From the NCBI GenBank assembly GCA_036702975.1, contig DATNPX010000038.1, positions 1-64,000 on the forward strand: a stretch of 64,000 nt of DNA, read 5' to 3'. Shown here piece by piece: positions 33,572-42,370 of this stretch; the first letter of the stretch is position 1, and the number at the start of each line of letters is the position of its first letter. The DNA is from DATNPX01 sp036702975. Lineage in GTDB: Bacteria > Cyanobacteriota > Vampirovibrionia > Obscuribacterales > Obscuribacteraceae. Below the pieces are notes generated by a model, which ran no database searches, was not told the origin of the DNA, and worked only from the letters and a program-made list of their open reading frames with translations. Position numbers and translations under genes: made by a program.

Positions 33572-35566
33572 CTATTTCAAAGCCTGCTGTTCGGGAAAGG
33601 TTTGAGAAGACAACGGCAGCTGCGCATACTGTGGCACCGACACCGAAGGAACGGACGATGACGACGATGATGATGATGATGATGATGAAGGTGGAAGCTG
33701 AGCCTGAGGATCGCTTTGTGGCGGCTGCGCCTGCAACGTCTGGTGTTTCTTGTGTTTGTGTTTCACTTTTGTTTCCACCGGATCAGCTGGTGTGCCGTCA
33801 TCATTAACACGCGCGGCCGAGACACTCTCAGTACCGGCAACTTGATTGGCACCGGCAGTAGTGCCGGTACCATCAGCCGATGTGGCAAGAATAGCACGGC
33901 GGCTAATCGCAATAGGCTTTCCATATTTCGTCAGTGACGCCCAAACTGTGATGTAGTAGAGCCCTTCTTTTCCTTCGTGGTTGACTGTCACCCTTCCGTC
34001 AAACGCGTTACCGTCGACTTTTACTCCTCCTTTTACGGGAATATCTGACGCCGGCTTAGGCTCAGAGACCGAGCCGGACATCGCAATAATCGGGGCAGCT
34101 AGCGCCACAGGCGGAACGAAGACACCGCCAGCGATGGCAGCGATAATACCAGCAGTTTTGAGCGCAGTGACAGCGCCCGAGTGATCGTTATCTGAATGAT
34201 GGGCATAGGCAGAATAATCGAGCGGAGCGAAGTAAGGAAGCGCTTCCTCAACCTCCTCGGCTGTACTAGGCATTCCAGGCGGCTTGCCCTCCCAAGCAAT
34301 CGTGATCTTTTCAAAATGGAATGGTGGCATTACGACACCCTTAACCTCAATCTTATCCCCGACTTGCACCATATTTGGTATCGGTTGAATCACACCGTGC
34401 CGCGTTAGAACATCACTGCAAGCAACTATCTTGTCTTTGTCTTTAGTCCAATCGAGATAGAAGCCGAGTCCTGTGGCATCAGCCGACATAAGCGCCTCGC
34501 GCTCGTCTTGCCGATTCATTATTGTCTTCAAGAGATTTGCTGCAGCAGCTCGCGTCCACTTACCGGAAGTCGTCGGAGGTTGAATTGACACTAGACTCTC
34601 ATAGAGAAGGTCGTTTCCGCCAGCGAGAGTATAGCGGCGGTCAGGATTATTTCCTTTCGAATCCTGGTGAGACAAAACGTGCCGACTGCAAAGCTCAGAC
34701 ACATGCTCTTTTGCCAGTTTCTGCGCGACTTCGTCGGGCGCGAGCGCTCCGTATCCAAACTTAAGACGCTCAGCATTCAATAATTCGAAGAAGTAATGCT
34801 GCACATCTTCCGGCGTCGTCTCAATTTGATTTTCAGGCATAGATGCAATGCCATCAAAATAAGATTGAGACTGCAATCCAGCTGAATCCATAAAGTGCGA
34901 TGTGCTGCCGGGAAAAACCAGCGGGTCCGGAGCCTCAGGCGACGGCATACCGAGCAAAGTAGCCTTCAATCGCTCCGTTCGGTCGAAGAGTGTTTCGGTC
35001 GAGAACGTTTTCTTGTAGACAGCATTCTCCAATTTGCCCAAGCGCTCGTCGATACCCAGACTAGGCGTTGCCGCGCCAAACATTGATGTCTCCAGGGTTC
35101 CTATCACCGGATAGTTGTCGCCTCCCGGCGGTGGTGGTTGGCCTGGAACTTGGTTTGACAGAGGCGGAGCGCCATACGCCGAGGGCGCAGGTGCAGCACC
35201 GTAGGCCGGGGTTGTACCAGGCGCTCCAGAAGGAGGTTGACCGAAGGGAGATGGCGCCTGCGAAGCAGCAGTCGCAGGAGTAGAAGTAGGAGTAGAAGTA
35301 GAAGTAGAAGTAGAAGTAGAAGTAAAAGTAGCCGGCGTCGGTTTAGGCTTGGTGGCAGCACTCGTATCCATCATCGGCTTAAGAGGCGGAGCCAGCGGGC
35401 TCGCGGCAGCTGTCGAAATCGATTTGGAATTGAAAGAACCGGAAGGGGCAGCAACACCAGAAGCTGCCAAGGCACCTTGCCAGACAAAAGCAGGGCAACT
35501 GACTAGTACGGCAAGCACCAGTCTCAACACGCAATCTGAGGTCGAGTTAATGACAGAACTTTTCAC
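33572..35566 (-). CDS. Exported Pro/Ser-rich CAP (SCP/PR1) domain protein
   Basis: 664 residues from a GTG start with AGGAG four bases upstream. A signal peptide (1-35) is followed by a low-complexity Pro/Ser/Thr region including a (Thr-Ser)n run, then an 'RLxxLE' charged segment (about 155-205, 'ERLGKLENAVY'). The CAP domain (about 255-390) has 'LNAERLKFGYGAL', 'LAKEHVSEL' with the conserved His, and 'HVLSHQDSKG'. The C-terminal half is beta-rich, has one hydrophobic stretch (about 480-505), and ends with a 12-Ser run. CAP proteins are extracellular, with lipid-, metal- or protein-binding roles. It precedes and is probably coupled to the vWA gene. Confidence 0.85.
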   Translation of the reverse strand: MKSSVINSTSDCVLRLVLAVLVSCPAFVWQGALAASGVAAPSGSFNSKSISTAAASPLAPPLKPMMDTSAATKPKPTPATFTSTSTSTSTSTPTSTPATAASQAPSPFGQPPSGAPGTTPAYGAAPAPSAYGAPPLSNQVPGQPPPPGGDNYPVIGTLETSMFGAATPSLGIDERLGKLENAVYKKTFSTETLFDRTERLKATLLGMPSPEAPDPLVFPGSTSHFMDSAGLQSQSYFDGIASMPENQIETTPEDVQHYFFELLNAERLKFGYGALAPDEVAQKLAKEHVSELCSRHVLSHQDSKGNNPDRRYTLAGGNDLLYESLVSIQPPTTSGKWTRAAAANLLKTIMNRQDEREALMSADATGLGFYLDWTKDKDKIVACSDVLTRHGVIQPIPNMVQVGDKIEVKGVVMPPFHFEKITIAWEGKPPGMPSTAEEVEEALPYFAPLDYSAYAHHSDNDHSGAVTALKTAGIIAAIAGGVFVPPVALAAPIIAMSGSVSEPKPASDIPVKGGVKVDGNAFDGRVTVNHEGKEGLYYITVWASLTKYGKPIAISRRAILATSADGTGTTAGANQVAGTESVSAARVNDDGTPADPVETKVKHKHKKHQTLQAQPPQSDPQAQLPPSSSSSSSSSSSSVPSVSVPQYAQLPLSSQTFPEQQALK
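33654..33688. repeat. GAT/GAC trinucleotide run
   Basis: About a dozen GAY triplets on the plus strand give the poly-Ser tail near the C-terminus of the CAP protein. Slippage would change Ser count only. Confidence 0.8.
35277..35331. repeat. GTAGAA hexanucleotide microsatellite
   Basis: About eight imperfect copies of GTAGAA/GTAGGA inside the CAP gene, encoding alternating Thr and Ser. Being a multiple of three, slippage would change linker length and not the frame. Confidence 0.8.
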
Positions 35567-35655
35567 AGGCTCCTGACCGCGAACTCCATCACATTTTTAT
35601 TTTGAACGCTAATCAAGCAGGAATACTAACCTACATAAGAATTTTATTTAGTGTG

Positions 35656-35850
35656 TTTGTTCCTTGAAGAGCTGAGATTCGTCCAACATAGCCGCAAAGG
35701 CTGACATGTTAAAGGATTCCGCCATTCCAAGAGGAACAAATATAACACTCCTCACAGTTGTGATTTTTAAGATCTGTAGGTGAGACAGATGTGCCTGGTC
35801 TCACCCTTGAGTGAACCGACAACTTAGGCAAGTCAAACTGTGAGGAGCGT
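35656..35850. ncRNA. Candidate structured RNA with nested inverted repeats
   Basis: This fills most of the 300-base gap before the CAP gene. A perfect 12-base inverted repeat, CTCCTCACAGTT (35748-35759) and AACTGTGAGGAG (35836-35847), encloses a perfect 8-base hairpin, GGTGAGAC (35779-35786) and GTCTCACC (35798-35805), 11-base loop. A competing hairpin ATCTGT/ACAGAT (35772-35790) overlaps the inner stem. A further 8-base arm pair, TTTGTTCC (35656-35663) and GGAACAAA (35733-35740), lies to the left. ACTCCTCACAG at 35747-35757 differs by one base from the ACUCCUCACAC core of the cyanobacterial RNA Yfr1. It could be a free RNA, the 3' end of the pgeF transcript, or an operator pair. Strand unknown. 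Confidence 0.45.
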
Positions 35851-35866
35851 GGCAGCGGGGATCAAA

Positions 35867-36712
35867 CTAGAGTAACTGAGCAAGTGCGCCTTGGCGTCCT
35901 GTTTTTCCGCCCGACTGTCTGTGCGAATAAAAGATATCCGGGCGGCAGGCCGTGCAGAGATCTGTCACGTCTACCGACTCAACGCCTGCTTCGTAGAGCT
36001 GCATTGCATTTAGAGCCTTCAAATCAGCGCGCATCTGATCACCATCGGCTGGGCGTTCAACCAAACCAACGGCACAGCGAACTGTTTTGCTCAATTTCTC
36101 TGCCGCATCGTCACCAGTCGGATAGCAGCAGCTGCCGATCGCCGGTCCAACAGCTCCAAGAATGTCACGAGGCTTGGCACCAAAATTCCTAGTCATTTCG
36201 TTGACAGCATTTTTGACGATGCATGCTGCTGTTCCACGCCAACCGGCATGCACCACGGCAATAGACTGACTAACAGGATCAAAGAGAATGATCGGCACAC
36301 AGTCAGCAAAATGCAACAAGAGGGGGCAGTTCTTCAAATTTGTCGTCACCGCATCGACTTCTTTGAGATTGGCCGTAGCGTTATGAGCGCGCACAACGTG
36401 AACCGTCGCCGAATGCACTTGACCGGGTACCGTCAACTTGGCATGGTTGACACCGAGCGAGCGACAAAGCTGTTCACGATTTTGCATCGCGTCGTGGCGG
36501 GCGTCTTCATCGTCGATATGGCGTCCTAGGTTGAAGGAGGAGAGGTGCTCGGAACTGTTACCACCATGCCGGGTGGTGAAGGCGTGAGTCAGCTCGCCTG
36601 AATGTGCGGAAAGCAGTGGAGACTTAACCAGAAGCAGCCCGTTGACAGGCTCGACAATCCATTCACTTTTTTTGAGAGATTTTTCTTTCAGACCAACCAG
36701 GGCACCACTCAT
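35867..36712 (-). CDS. pgeF: PgeF/YfiH-type peptidoglycan editing factor (laccase domain)
   Basis: 281 residues, full length for the family. The metal-site motifs are present: 'VPGQVHSATVHVV' (first His), 'LHFADCVPIILFD' (Cys) and 'VVHAGWRGT' (second His). 'GPAIGSCCY' and the C-terminal 'DLCTACRPDIFYSHRQSGGKTGRQGA' type stretch also match. PgeF proteins remove L-Ser wrongly placed in the peptidoglycan stem peptide; the family also shows adenosine-processing and phenol-oxidase activities. The ATG overlaps the stop of the SDR gene as ATGA, so the two are coupled. Confidence 0.93.
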   Translation of the reverse strand: MSGALVGLKEKSLKKSEWIVEPVNGLLLVKSPLLSAHSGELTHAFTTRHGGNSSEHLSSFNLGRHIDDEDARHDAMQNREQLCRSLGVNHAKLTVPGQVHSATVHVVRAHNATANLKEVDAVTTNLKNCPLLLHFADCVPIILFDPVSQSIAVVHAGWRGTAACIVKNAVNEMTRNFGAKPRDILGAVGPAIGSCCYPTGDDAAEKLSKTVRCAVGLVERPADGDQMRADLKALNAMQLYEAGVESVDVTDLCTACRPDIFYSHRQSGGKTGRQGALAQLL

Positions 36713-37509
36713 CTAATAGACAGACCTCCGCATATATTTATCGCTTGTCCGGTGATGCCGCGAGCAGCGTCCGAACACAGATAGAGAGCTAGTTGCGCGA
36801 CTTCGAGAGGTTCCAACAAACGTTCCTGAGGTACAGACAACCGCGCTATCTCTTCTGATTGTGCCACATCAAGATTGTTCAGGGCGCACCATTGGGGATC
36901 ATTTATTTGATTGTGAGCCATTTCTGTATCAACCCAACCGGGGCATATAGCATTGCTTGTGATACCAAACTGAGCAACCTCAAGCGCCAGCGATTGCATC
37001 AAACCGATCATGGCAAACTTTGACGCCGAGTAGGCTGCACCATACGGCTCGCCCGATTTGCCAGAAATCGACGATACGAACAGAACTCGCCCCCAACGTT
37101 GCTCGATCATTTTATCGAGCACTGCACGTGCTGCAACGAACGCCGAACTACAATTGATATTCAGTGTAGATGACCATTGAGAAGGCTCTATGTTGCGGAC
37201 AGCACTAGTTGAATATATGCCGGCGTTGTTGAGCAGGATGTCCACTCGCTCTGATTGCTCGATTATTTCGTTCATGATAGCTTGCAAGTTGTCGAAATCA
37301 CTTACATCACAAGCGTGCACTTGACACTTCCCACCACGACTCTCAATCGCTTCACGTAACGAGTCAAGATTATTGAGCGAACGAGCAATGCAATGCACTG
37401 TCGCACCCGCTTCTGCGAACAATTCGGCAATAACACGCCCAATACCTCTGCTGGCTCCGGTAATCGCCACTACCTTGTCAGTTAGCTGTAAGGTTGGTAT
37501 CAAATTCAT
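36709..37509 (-). CDS. Short-chain dehydrogenase/reductase
   Basis: 266 residues from the ATG at 37509; a TTG two codons earlier has a better spaced GAGAA site and could be used. Classical SDR with the NAD(P) motif 'TGASRGIG', 'DILLNNAGIYS', the catalytic Ser in 'VSSISGKSG', Tyr and Lys in 'YSASKFAM', and 'CPGWVDTEM'. The Arg-Ser after the second strand ('CIARSLNN') favours NADPH. It may be a 3-oxoacyl-ACP-reductase-like enzyme, but the substrate is unknown. It is the first gene of a two-gene unit with pgeF. Confidence 0.93.
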   Translation of the reverse strand: MNLIPTLQLTDKVVAITGASRGIGRVIAELFAEAGATVHCIARSLNNLDSLREAIESRGGKCQVHACDVSDFDNLQAIMNEIIEQSERVDILLNNAGIYSTSAVRNIEPSQWSSTLNINCSSAFVAARAVLDKMIEQRWGRVLFVSSISGKSGEPYGAAYSASKFAMIGLMQSLALEVAQFGITSNAICPGWVDTEMAHNQINDPQWCALNNLDVAQSEEIARLSVPQERLLEPLEVAQLALYLCSDAARGITGQAINICGGLSIR

Positions 37510-37772
37510 TGCCAATAAAATTTCTCGCAGGGAAAGTGACCGCCTCTTATTTTAGTCGAAACTTAGACAGATAGAGCAGTTCGAGAGAGTAGATTTCGCG
37601 TTCAAGAAAACTCACATTGCCACTCATTCAAGTGCTGGGAACATTGGAAATTTCCTGCAGTCCATCTATTTAGACCTGCTCGCCGTGGGTTAAAAGACAT
37701 TTGCAATTTGTATAGGTTTTGTGAAGCGGCTTCTTTACTGAAGCGCTACGGCTTTGGCATAGGAATAAATAT

Positions 37773-39233
37773 ATGAAAGTGGATTCTGCACCTCCCATCA
37801 AGCGGTTCATAGCCGCCAGTCTTTTCCTGACGATTTTCACGCCGGCGTTAGCACCGCTGCCGGTGCGAGCCGACTCTGTTCGTATCGCGGGACAACAAGT
37901 ATTTCAAGTCAACACCGGCACGTCGACGCTCACTCCAACCAAACGAGCCGAGGCAATACAGAGCAATCTCGACAATGCTATTGTTGCCTCCAAAGACAAA
38001 CCCTCGACTCCGGTCTCAATAACCTACGTGAACGGATTACCAGTAATTACGCTATGCGGTTATCAGATATGCACCGTCGACGGTGCCGATGCAAAACAGG
38101 CAAATACAACGCCCGCCTTGCTGGCACAAAAATGGTGCGACGCACTGCGAAACTCCTTATCAAATAAACAGAGTATCTCAAGCTACATCGCACAATTGAG
38201 TGGATCTAGCGGAAGCACAACCGCCGACAGCAGCTCTAGCAACAATACAGCAGCACCACCACCGGCACCGCCGATTTCATCAGCCTCGACACCCAGCCCT
38301 GCAGACAGCTATTCGTCCTCGTTATCTTCACCGTTCCCGTTAGCCCCACCTCAGGCGCCCACATTGGCGGCGCAAACCCCGATGGCAGCGCCTTCAAACT
38401 ATCCGCCATCACCATACGCTGGGAACACGCAGACATCTGCCTACCCTCCATCCAATTCCTATCCGCCACCGCAGCAACCACAAAGCGCAGCCTATGGCTA
38501 TACCAGCTATGGTGCCAACTATTCTGTGCAACCGCCACCGCCATCAAATTTCGCGCCGCCGCCCTCCCCATACGGTCAACCGCCAGCATTCAACGGTTTG
38601 CGTGGCTCCGTAGGAACAGCACCAGCTGGAACTGTTATAAACGCAACGCTGAAAATATCCATCTCTACCGACGTCGCCCAGTCGGGAGATCCTGTTGAAG
38701 CCTGCATTCTCGATAGTGTAGCCGTACAAAACGGCTCCATTCCTACGGGCAGCATTCTCTTGGGCAACATCACACAATCCCGCGCCAGCGGGCGTTTGAG
38801 CCAATCAGGACATCTCGGCATGAAGTTCACCAGCCTACGTTTGCCAGACGGCACGGTGACTCCAATCACTGCACATCTAACCGGTGTCGTCGGCAAGTAT
38901 AAATTCAAAGGATCTGGCGATGACGCTTACCTGCAAGGCGAAGGCGGCAAAGCCAAACTTGGTCAGACTCTTATCAGAGGCGGCGTCGGAGCTGGTGCGG
39001 GAGCGGCACTCGGCACGGCGGTCGGTGCGATAGCCGGCGGTCCATTTGGTGCCGGGACCGGCGCCTGGTCGGGAGCCGCGATCGGTGGCGGTATTGGCGT
39101 GGCCGACATGGCTCTCAGAAAAGGTCGTGAGGTAAAACTGGAGTCTGGCACTCACTTGCAAATTCAGTTGGACCAACCGGCTACCATTCCTGGTCCCGGA
39201 AATACTTATGCTCAAGGTCTTCAGGGCACGTAG
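37773..39233 (+). CDS. Exported Pro-rich protein with 'GDP' beta-domain and glycine zipper (paralogue A)
   Basis: 486 residues; ATG preceded by AGGAA. A signal peptide (1-33) is followed by a small domain (about 34-130, 'RAEAIQSNLDNAI' type, also seen in cyanobacterial exported and MscS-like proteins), a Pro/Ser/Tyr-rich linker (150-275) and a beta-domain. The latter reads 'ISTDVAQSGDPVEA', 'PTGSILLGNITQSRASGRLSQSG' and 'LPDGTVTPITA', recalling VirB10/TrbI-like beta-domains. It ends with a strong glycine zipper (about 410-450, GxxxG repeats), typical of membrane-inserting segments, and 'ESGTHLQIQLD'. It is 101 bases upstream of the TPR-caspase and is paralogous to the gene at 42371-43996. Confidence 0.75.
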   Translation: MKVDSAPPIKRFIAASLFLTIFTPALAPLPVRADSVRIAGQQVFQVNTGTSTLTPTKRAEAIQSNLDNAIVASKDKPSTPVSITYVNGLPVITLCGYQICTVDGADAKQANTTPALLAQKWCDALRNSLSNKQSISSYIAQLSGSSGSTTADSSSSNNTAAPPPAPPISSASTPSPADSYSSSLSSPFPLAPPQAPTLAAQTPMAAPSNYPPSPYAGNTQTSAYPPSNSYPPPQQPQSAAYGYTSYGANYSVQPPPPSNFAPPPSPYGQPPAFNGLRGSVGTAPAGTVINATLKISISTDVAQSGDPVEACILDSVAVQNGSIPTGSILLGNITQSRASGRLSQSGHLGMKFTSLRLPDGTVTPITAHLTGVVGKYKFKGSGDDAYLQGEGGKAKLGQTLIRGGVGAGAGAALGTAVGAIAGGPFGAGTGAWSGAAIGGGIGVADMALRKGREVKLESGTHLQIQLDQPATIPGPGNTYAQGLQGT

Positions 39234-39334
39234 ACCTGTCTCACAGTCTGAAAGGCTTTCATTAACTTCGTTGACTAATTAAGGAAGAAGCCGGGAAAAT
39301 CTCTGCCGGTTCTCCTAATATTAAAACGGACATA

Positions 39335-42298
39335 GTGGAAGTGGCGGAGAACGTTTCCGCCCAGATTCGAGATGGACAAGAAATGGAAGGACTAATCAGG
39401 CTCATCGATTCGTTGCCTCTTGCGCGTTATAACGTGCCGCGCCTGTTGCACCGAGAACAGCCGGCAAAAAAATTGCTTGCGGTGACGCTGGCTGCAGTCA
39501 TTCTGGTAATGACTAGTTTGCTACAAGCTTTAGCGAACGATTTAAATAGCGGCGTCTTCAACTCTCTCGCCGCTAAAGCAAACGCTCCACAGCTCGCACA
39601 AGTTTTGCCTGGAGCCAAGCCGCTTCCGTCCGCTCCGCCGTTGACTGCGGCTGGTTCGCTCAAGATCCAACTAACTACCTTGCGCGCGGCAGTGAAGTCT
39701 CAGCAAGTTAGTTTCAAGATCACAGGCGACGGCGTTACTACTGCCAAAATCCACTTACAGCTAACTAACAACACCAGCAGTGCTTTGCGTTTGGTGGTTC
39801 CGCAAAACGAAGTCTTTCGCGCCAATAGCGCCAACTTTCAGACGATGATGGTGACCAGGGATGCCTTGATTACATTAAAGCCGAACGCCAGCGTCGACGT
39901 AATGCTCGATACGGTTTGTGCGTCAACAAAAAATATGATGCCGCCACCAGCTGCTGGCGTAAGTTTCGAGGTCGGTGCCTATCCCGATCAAAACACGTGG
40001 CAGAAGATGTCACGAATTTTGGCTGCAGCTAAAGACCTCGATAAGACAGGAGCTTTTGCAAATGTGCCATTGACAGAAAATCGTCTGCAAACATTGACGC
40101 AATACGCGATTTGGAAATTTTTGGGACTGGCCACTGGCGATCCCAAAGATCAAATGAATCGCGAGACGATCTTTGGTGTTTGGACGACAGAACTGAACGA
40201 ACAGGTGAAGCATAATCCGCAATTGTCCGCAGCACTCAAGCAGAAAGGACAACTCGGAGCAGATGGCACAATCATTCTGGATAAGAAGGAGAAAGACCGA
40301 CTCGACTCTCGCATCGATTTAATTCTGCAGGCAACAGACCTCACGTTGCGCAGAAGTGACGAACCTAATTTGCCAGGAATTGCCGGGCTTCCGTCTGATT
40401 CTACCTGGGGCAACCTGGACCAGGTCGGTGTTCGCGCCTTCGAGAAAGGCGACTACACTGAAGCACAAGAGCTCCTTGAAGGCGCGGTCAAAGAAGCCGA
40501 GAAATTTGGAGACTTGGATACGCGCCTAGCGACAAGCTTGCTCAATTTGTCGCACTGTTTGATAGAAGAGGGATTGTCTTCAGATGCGCTGCCTCAGCTG
40601 CAGCGAGCCTTGACCATCAGAGAGAAATCTGGTGGCAAGGATTCAGTTGACTATGCTGCCGTCGCCAATACATTAGGTGTAGCGTTTTTCTTATTGAACA
40701 AAGCCGTCGACGCTGAACAGTTCTTGCAAACAGCATTGAACATCAGGCAACAAAAGTTGGGGCAAGACCACCCAGAAGTGGCGGAATCACTAATAGACCT
40801 CGGCAAACTTTATTGCAATATCGGCAAACTCGATGATGCTGAGCGTATGCTCAAACAAGCGCTCGCTATTAGATACAAGCTGCTTGGCGGTGAATCAACT
40901 GCAGTTGCTGATGTTAACGTAGATCTTGCAGACGTCTACAAGAAGTCTGGCAAATTCGGTCAGGCGGAAAAAATGTACATGAAGGCGCTGGCGATCGACA
41001 ACAAGGCGCTCGGTCAAGACAACGCTTACAATGCCACAATTCTGGCGAGTCTTGCCGATGTATACAAAGGATTAGGCAAAGACAAAGATGCGCAACTTTG
41101 CACAACTAGTTCTGATGCAATCAAACAAAAAGTTTTAGGAGCGAATGTCAAATTGCTGGCGCTACTACCTAGCAATTCAGACACCATAACTCGCGTTCAG
41201 ACATATGCAACGGCGAATGTGTCGATGGAAGCGAGCATGAAAGAGATCGCGAGTGCAGTCGATCCTAAACTTCTCGCGGCGGCTGAGGCTGAAAAGAAAG
41301 CCAAAGGCAGCCGTGCCATCAAAGACAAATGGGCTCTTGTAATCGGCATCAGTAAGTACCAAGACCCAAGCATCAACTTGCATTGTTCAGCGAACGACGC
41401 TCGGGACTTTGCCAATTTTCTAATCAAAGATGCAAACTTTGCGCCCGATCATGTGCGTGTGCTTACAGACGAAAAAGCGACCAAGAGAGGTATCGAAGAA
41501 GCGTTTGGTGACAAATGGCTGCCACGCGTCGCCGGTCCTGATGATCTGGTTGTGTTCTACTTTTCCGGACACGGTAGCCCTGCGCAAGCAGACGCAGCCG
41601 GAATCAACTATCTTGTTGCCTATGACACCGATAAAAACTCCCTATTCTCAACCGGCATATCGTTGCAAGCGTTCACCAAGACACTAAAATCGCGCGTTCA
41701 ATCCGACCGCATTCTGCTCGTAATGGACGCCTGCCACAGTGGTGCGGCAACAGAAGCGGAGAGCGGAGCAAAGGGATTATTCCGTGTAAACAATTTTAGT
41801 GTCGATGAAATCGTGCAAGGCTCCGGACAGTTCGTCATCTGTTCCAGCCAACCAAGCCAGTCTTCGTGGGAATCGAAGAAATACCCAAACGGCGTGTTCA
41901 CGCACTATTTGATCGAGGGTTTGAAATCTCAGAAGAAATTGGGTCCTGCTTGTGAATACATGAAGGATAAGGTACAGCGCGAAGTGCTGGCGGATAGAGG
42001 TGTTCTGCAAGATCCCGTAGTTGGTAGCAATTGGTATGGGGAAGATTTGATCGTCTCGGCACAACCATCGAGTCCAGTGCCAGGACTGCCGGAAGACAAA
42101 CCGCAAGCGACTCCACCTACGGCAGATGCCTCAAAAGCAGCCAAAGGAGCCGCCAAAGGAGCCGGCGGAGGTGGCGGAACGGCAAGCGGCGTGAGGCCCG
42201 CCTCGGGTAAATATACGACGACAGCGAGTAAATCAGCTGGAAGCGGCGATAAGCCAGCAGGCACGACGAGCAGCATCAAAAAGAGTGCCGGGCACTAG
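39335..42298 (+). CDS. TPR-caspase (peptidase C14 family) protein
   Basis: 987 residues from a GTG; an ATG at 39383 would give 971 and a more usual signal-anchor. A hydrophobic helix (about 46-66) implies export or membrane anchoring. Residues 110-200 form a beta-domain, and 360-600 hold five to six KLC-type TPRs ('QDHPEVAESLIDLGKLY'). The caspase domain (about 662-900) keeps the catalytic dyad: His746 in 'FYFSGHGSP' and Cys800 in 'LVMDACHSG'. 'LVIGISKYQDP' is the first strand and an Asp/Asn-rich 'SANDARDFANFL' follows. Metacaspases cleave after Arg or Lys. A Gly/Ala/Lys-rich tail ends the protein. It is paired with paralogue A upstream. Confidence 0.9.
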   Translation: MEVAENVSAQIRDGQEMEGLIRLIDSLPLARYNVPRLLHREQPAKKLLAVTLAAVILVMTSLLQALANDLNSGVFNSLAAKANAPQLAQVLPGAKPLPSAPPLTAAGSLKIQLTTLRAAVKSQQVSFKITGDGVTTAKIHLQLTNNTSSALRLVVPQNEVFRANSANFQTMMVTRDALITLKPNASVDVMLDTVCASTKNMMPPPAAGVSFEVGAYPDQNTWQKMSRILAAAKDLDKTGAFANVPLTENRLQTLTQYAIWKFLGLATGDPKDQMNRETIFGVWTTELNEQVKHNPQLSAALKQKGQLGADGTIILDKKEKDRLDSRIDLILQATDLTLRRSDEPNLPGIAGLPSDSTWGNLDQVGVRAFEKGDYTEAQELLEGAVKEAEKFGDLDTRLATSLLNLSHCLIEEGLSSDALPQLQRALTIREKSGGKDSVDYAAVANTLGVAFFLLNKAVDAEQFLQTALNIRQQKLGQDHPEVAESLIDLGKLYCNIGKLDDAERMLKQALAIRYKLLGGESTAVADVNVDLADVYKKSGKFGQAEKMYMKALAIDNKALGQDNAYNATILASLADVYKGLGKDKDAQLCTTSSDAIKQKVLGANVKLLALLPSNSDTITRVQTYATANVSMEASMKEIASAVDPKLLAAAEAEKKAKGSRAIKDKWALVIGISKYQDPSINLHCSANDARDFANFLIKDANFAPDHVRVLTDEKATKRGIEEAFGDKWLPRVAGPDDLVVFYFSGHGSPAQADAAGINYLVAYDTDKNSLFSTGISLQAFTKTLKSRVQSDRILLVMDACHSGAATEAESGAKGLFRVNNFSVDEIVQGSGQFVICSSQPSQSSWESKKYPNGVFTHYLIEGLKSQKKLGPACEYMKDKVQREVLADRGVLQDPVVGSNWYGEDLIVSAQPSSPVPGLPEDKPQATPPTADASKAAKGAAKGAGGGGGTASGVRPASGKYTTTASKSAGSGDKPAGTTSSIKKSAGH

Positions 42299-42370
42299 CA
42301 GCGAAAGGCATAAGCATGAAGCACTAGGGAGCGCGCCGAGAGGTCAGAAGCTAGAGGCGCCAGTTAGAAG

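Noticed and set aside
35656..35850. tmRNA, 6S RNA, RNase P or SRP RNA in the structured gap
   Set aside because: None of the conserved sequence blocks of these RNAs is present; left as an unassigned structured region.
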